Part shown: piece after piece, positions 11,716 through 12,666 of the stretch
Layout: the number at the start of each line of letters is the position of its first letter
Numbering within the stretch: position 1 is the first letter of the stretch
Origin: an uncultured Clostridia bacterium
GTDB taxonomy: Bacteria > Bacillota_A > Clostridia > Oscillospirales > Oscillospiraceae
Reading direction: 5' to 3'
Assembly: GCA_949289625.1 (NCBI GenBank)
Contig: CASEPH010000064.1
Coordinates: forward strand, 1 to 12,666
Length of the DNA stretch: 12,666 bases
Made by a program: the position numbers and the translations under genes
The notes under the pieces: model-generated
Databases searched by the model: none
Told to the model about the DNA's origin: nothing
What the model saw: the letters and a program-made list of their open reading frames with translations, nothing else

Positions 11716-12573
11716 TTAATAGACTCCCAGGGTGCCGATATACCGGTCGATGAGCTGAAGTTTCTCAGCGTTGGCGCCGCCCACTCGCCGGGAAAGACCG
11801 GCGCAGAGGATCTCCATCACCAGCTGTACCCCCACATAGGAGTTAAAAAACGTATTGGTGTCCACATCCACCGTCAGCAAAACCGTGGCGTACTGGGCCA
11901 GAGGAGCACTAGGACGATCCGTCACCACCAGAATCTTGGCACCTGCGTCCTCCGCCATTTGCAGCGCCTGGTGATCCATTTCCGAGTACCGGGGAAAGCT
12001 GAAAATAATCACGCAGTCCTCTTTGCCAATATCGCACATATGGTCGATGACATTGACGGAGCTCTCCCAGGTAGGAATCACGTCTGTGAGCTGGTGCCGC
12101 AGCAGCAGATTGCAATAGGCTGCCACGCCGGTGTTGGCTCGTGATGCCACGATATACCGTCTTCTTGCCCCCATCAGCAGATCAATGGCCGCATCAAAAC
12201 TCTCCTTGGGATTGTTCCGCACCACCGAGGTGATGTTGGTCTGGGTATTAAGCAAAAACTCCTGGATATAGTCGCCGCCTTCGCTGGCCATGCTGGCCTG
12301 AAGCCGTTCATAGGGCACCGCAACGGCACTGGAGATCCGCCCAAGCTTCTCCGTTTGGATTTTCCGCAGGTTCTTCTGAAAATCCATATACCCGGTGAAA
12401 CCCAAGGCCCGGGCAAACCGGATCACACTGGCCTCGCTGACCTCCAGTTCCTGAGCAAGTTCCGTCGAGGTCATAAAGCAGGCATCCGTCTCATGGTCCA
12501 GGATAAAGTCGCCGATTCGCCGGCTGGTTTTTGTAAGCTTGGCCTGTTTGAGCGCATCCTTGAGCTGGTCCAT
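11716..12573 (-). CDS. MurR/RpiR-family transcriptional regulator (HTH + SIS domains)
   Basis: This is a 285-residue cytosolic DNA-binding regulator. An N-terminal HTH_6 domain (residues 1-75) includes the helix-turn-helix MTSTELAQELEVSEASVIRFARALGF, where the SEASVIRFAR..GF.G...F pattern is the family mark. A SIS domain (about 128-260) would sense a phosphorylated sugar. The two phosphosugar loops are unusual: the first reads IVASRANTG where G-x-G-x-S is common, and the second reads FSFPRYSE in place of S-x-SG-x-T. The SFPRYS form occurs in a subgroup of these regulators, so the effector may be different. ATG at 12573 follows AGGGGG by 8 nt. Its likely operon partner is dfx. No sugar-catabolic gene is visible nearby; the upstream neighbour lies outside the window. 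Confidence 0.92.
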   Translation of the reverse strand: MDQLKDALKQAKLTKTSRRIGDFILDHETDACFMTSTELAQELEVSEASVIRFARALGFTGYMDFQKNLRKIQTEKLGRISSAVAVPYERLQASMASEGGDYIQEFLLNTQTNITSVVRNNPKESFDAAIDLLMGARRRYIVASRANTGVAAYCNLLLRHQLTDVIPTWESSVNVIDHMCDIGKEDCVIIFSFPRYSEMDHQALQMAEDAGAKILVVTDRPSAPLAQYATVLLTVDVDTNTFFNSYVGVQLVMEILCAGLSRRVGGANAEKLQLIDRYIGTLGVY

Positions 12574-12608
12574 GACAGTTTCCCCCTTTCCTGGAACGGT
12601 GATACCCT

Positions 12609-12637
12609 ATTAAAGCACACTTTTTTTCAAATTGCAA
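12609..12637 (-). promoter_or_regulatory. Promoter of the MurR/RpiR-type gene
   Basis: On minus, TTGCAA (12637-12632) and TTTAAT (12614-12609) are spaced 17 bp; TGC precedes the -10, giving an extended -10. The leader is about 30 nt. A small hairpin GGCAG-AGAAA-CTGCC (12646-12660) lies just upstream, possibly the end of the previous gene. Confidence 0.6.
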
Positions 12638-12666
12638 TGGCCTCAGGCAGAGAAACTGCCCCGCAG

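Overview
The window looks like chromosomal DNA of a strictly anaerobic, GC-rich, low-motility Clostridia member, most likely from the Oscillospiraceae (Flavonifractor/Lawsonibacter type). The reasons are the strong AGGAGG ribosome-binding sites, the extended -10 promoters (TGGTATAAT), the CarD-type regulator, the LanF/BcrA-like ABC module, the M29 aminopeptidase and a two-iron superoxide reductase of the kind found in anaerobes. This placement is inferred from gene content and style; no 16S or marker-gene search was possible. I see no tRNA, rRNA, IS element, phage gene or CRISPR array.

Layout, left to right. (1) 1-211 is a gene-poor edge. (2) 212-727 is a CarD-like RNA polymerase-binding regulator on the minus strand with its own extended -10 promoter. 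(3) 926-4398 is a four-gene minus-strand module transcribed as response regulator, ABC ATPase, ABC permease, histidine kinase. It resembles the self-regulated antimicrobial-peptide sensing and immunity transporters of Firmicutes. Four tandem TTAACC-like boxes, one per helical turn, lie between the regulator and the ATPase gene, just upstream of a -10 box. (4) 4546-5787 is the only large plus-strand gene, an M29 metallo-aminopeptidase, divergent from the regulator and closed by a bidirectional terminator. (5) 5851-7955 is a second OmpR-type regulator plus HAMP histidine kinase with an ATGA overlap; the kinase carries a cysteine/histidine cluster outside the membrane. (6) 8094-8189 is a 31-residue membrane microprotein on the plus strand whose 3' part lies antisense to the end of a NUDIX hydrolase gene (8112-8651). 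(7) 8742-9374 is a lipoprotein of unknown function. (8) 9494-11080 is a 528-residue predicted parallel beta-helix protein with a Gly/Pro collagen-like region and no secretion signal. (9) 11287-12573 holds a MurR/RpiR-family regulator followed by desulfoferrodoxin (superoxide reductase).

Together the genes read as a sensing and housekeeping segment: two complete two-component systems (one wired to an ABC transporter), a sugar-phosphate-type regulator next to an oxygen-defence enzyme, nucleotide clean-up, peptide breakdown, and two surface- or structure-like proteins of unknown role. Many start codons can be fixed by a well-placed AGGAGG, and several of the longest open frames start too early. 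No single locus proves a new system. The best leads are the antisense microprotein/NUDIX pair, the Gly-Pro/beta-helix protein, the four-box promoter of the ABC module and the Cys-cluster sensor kinase.
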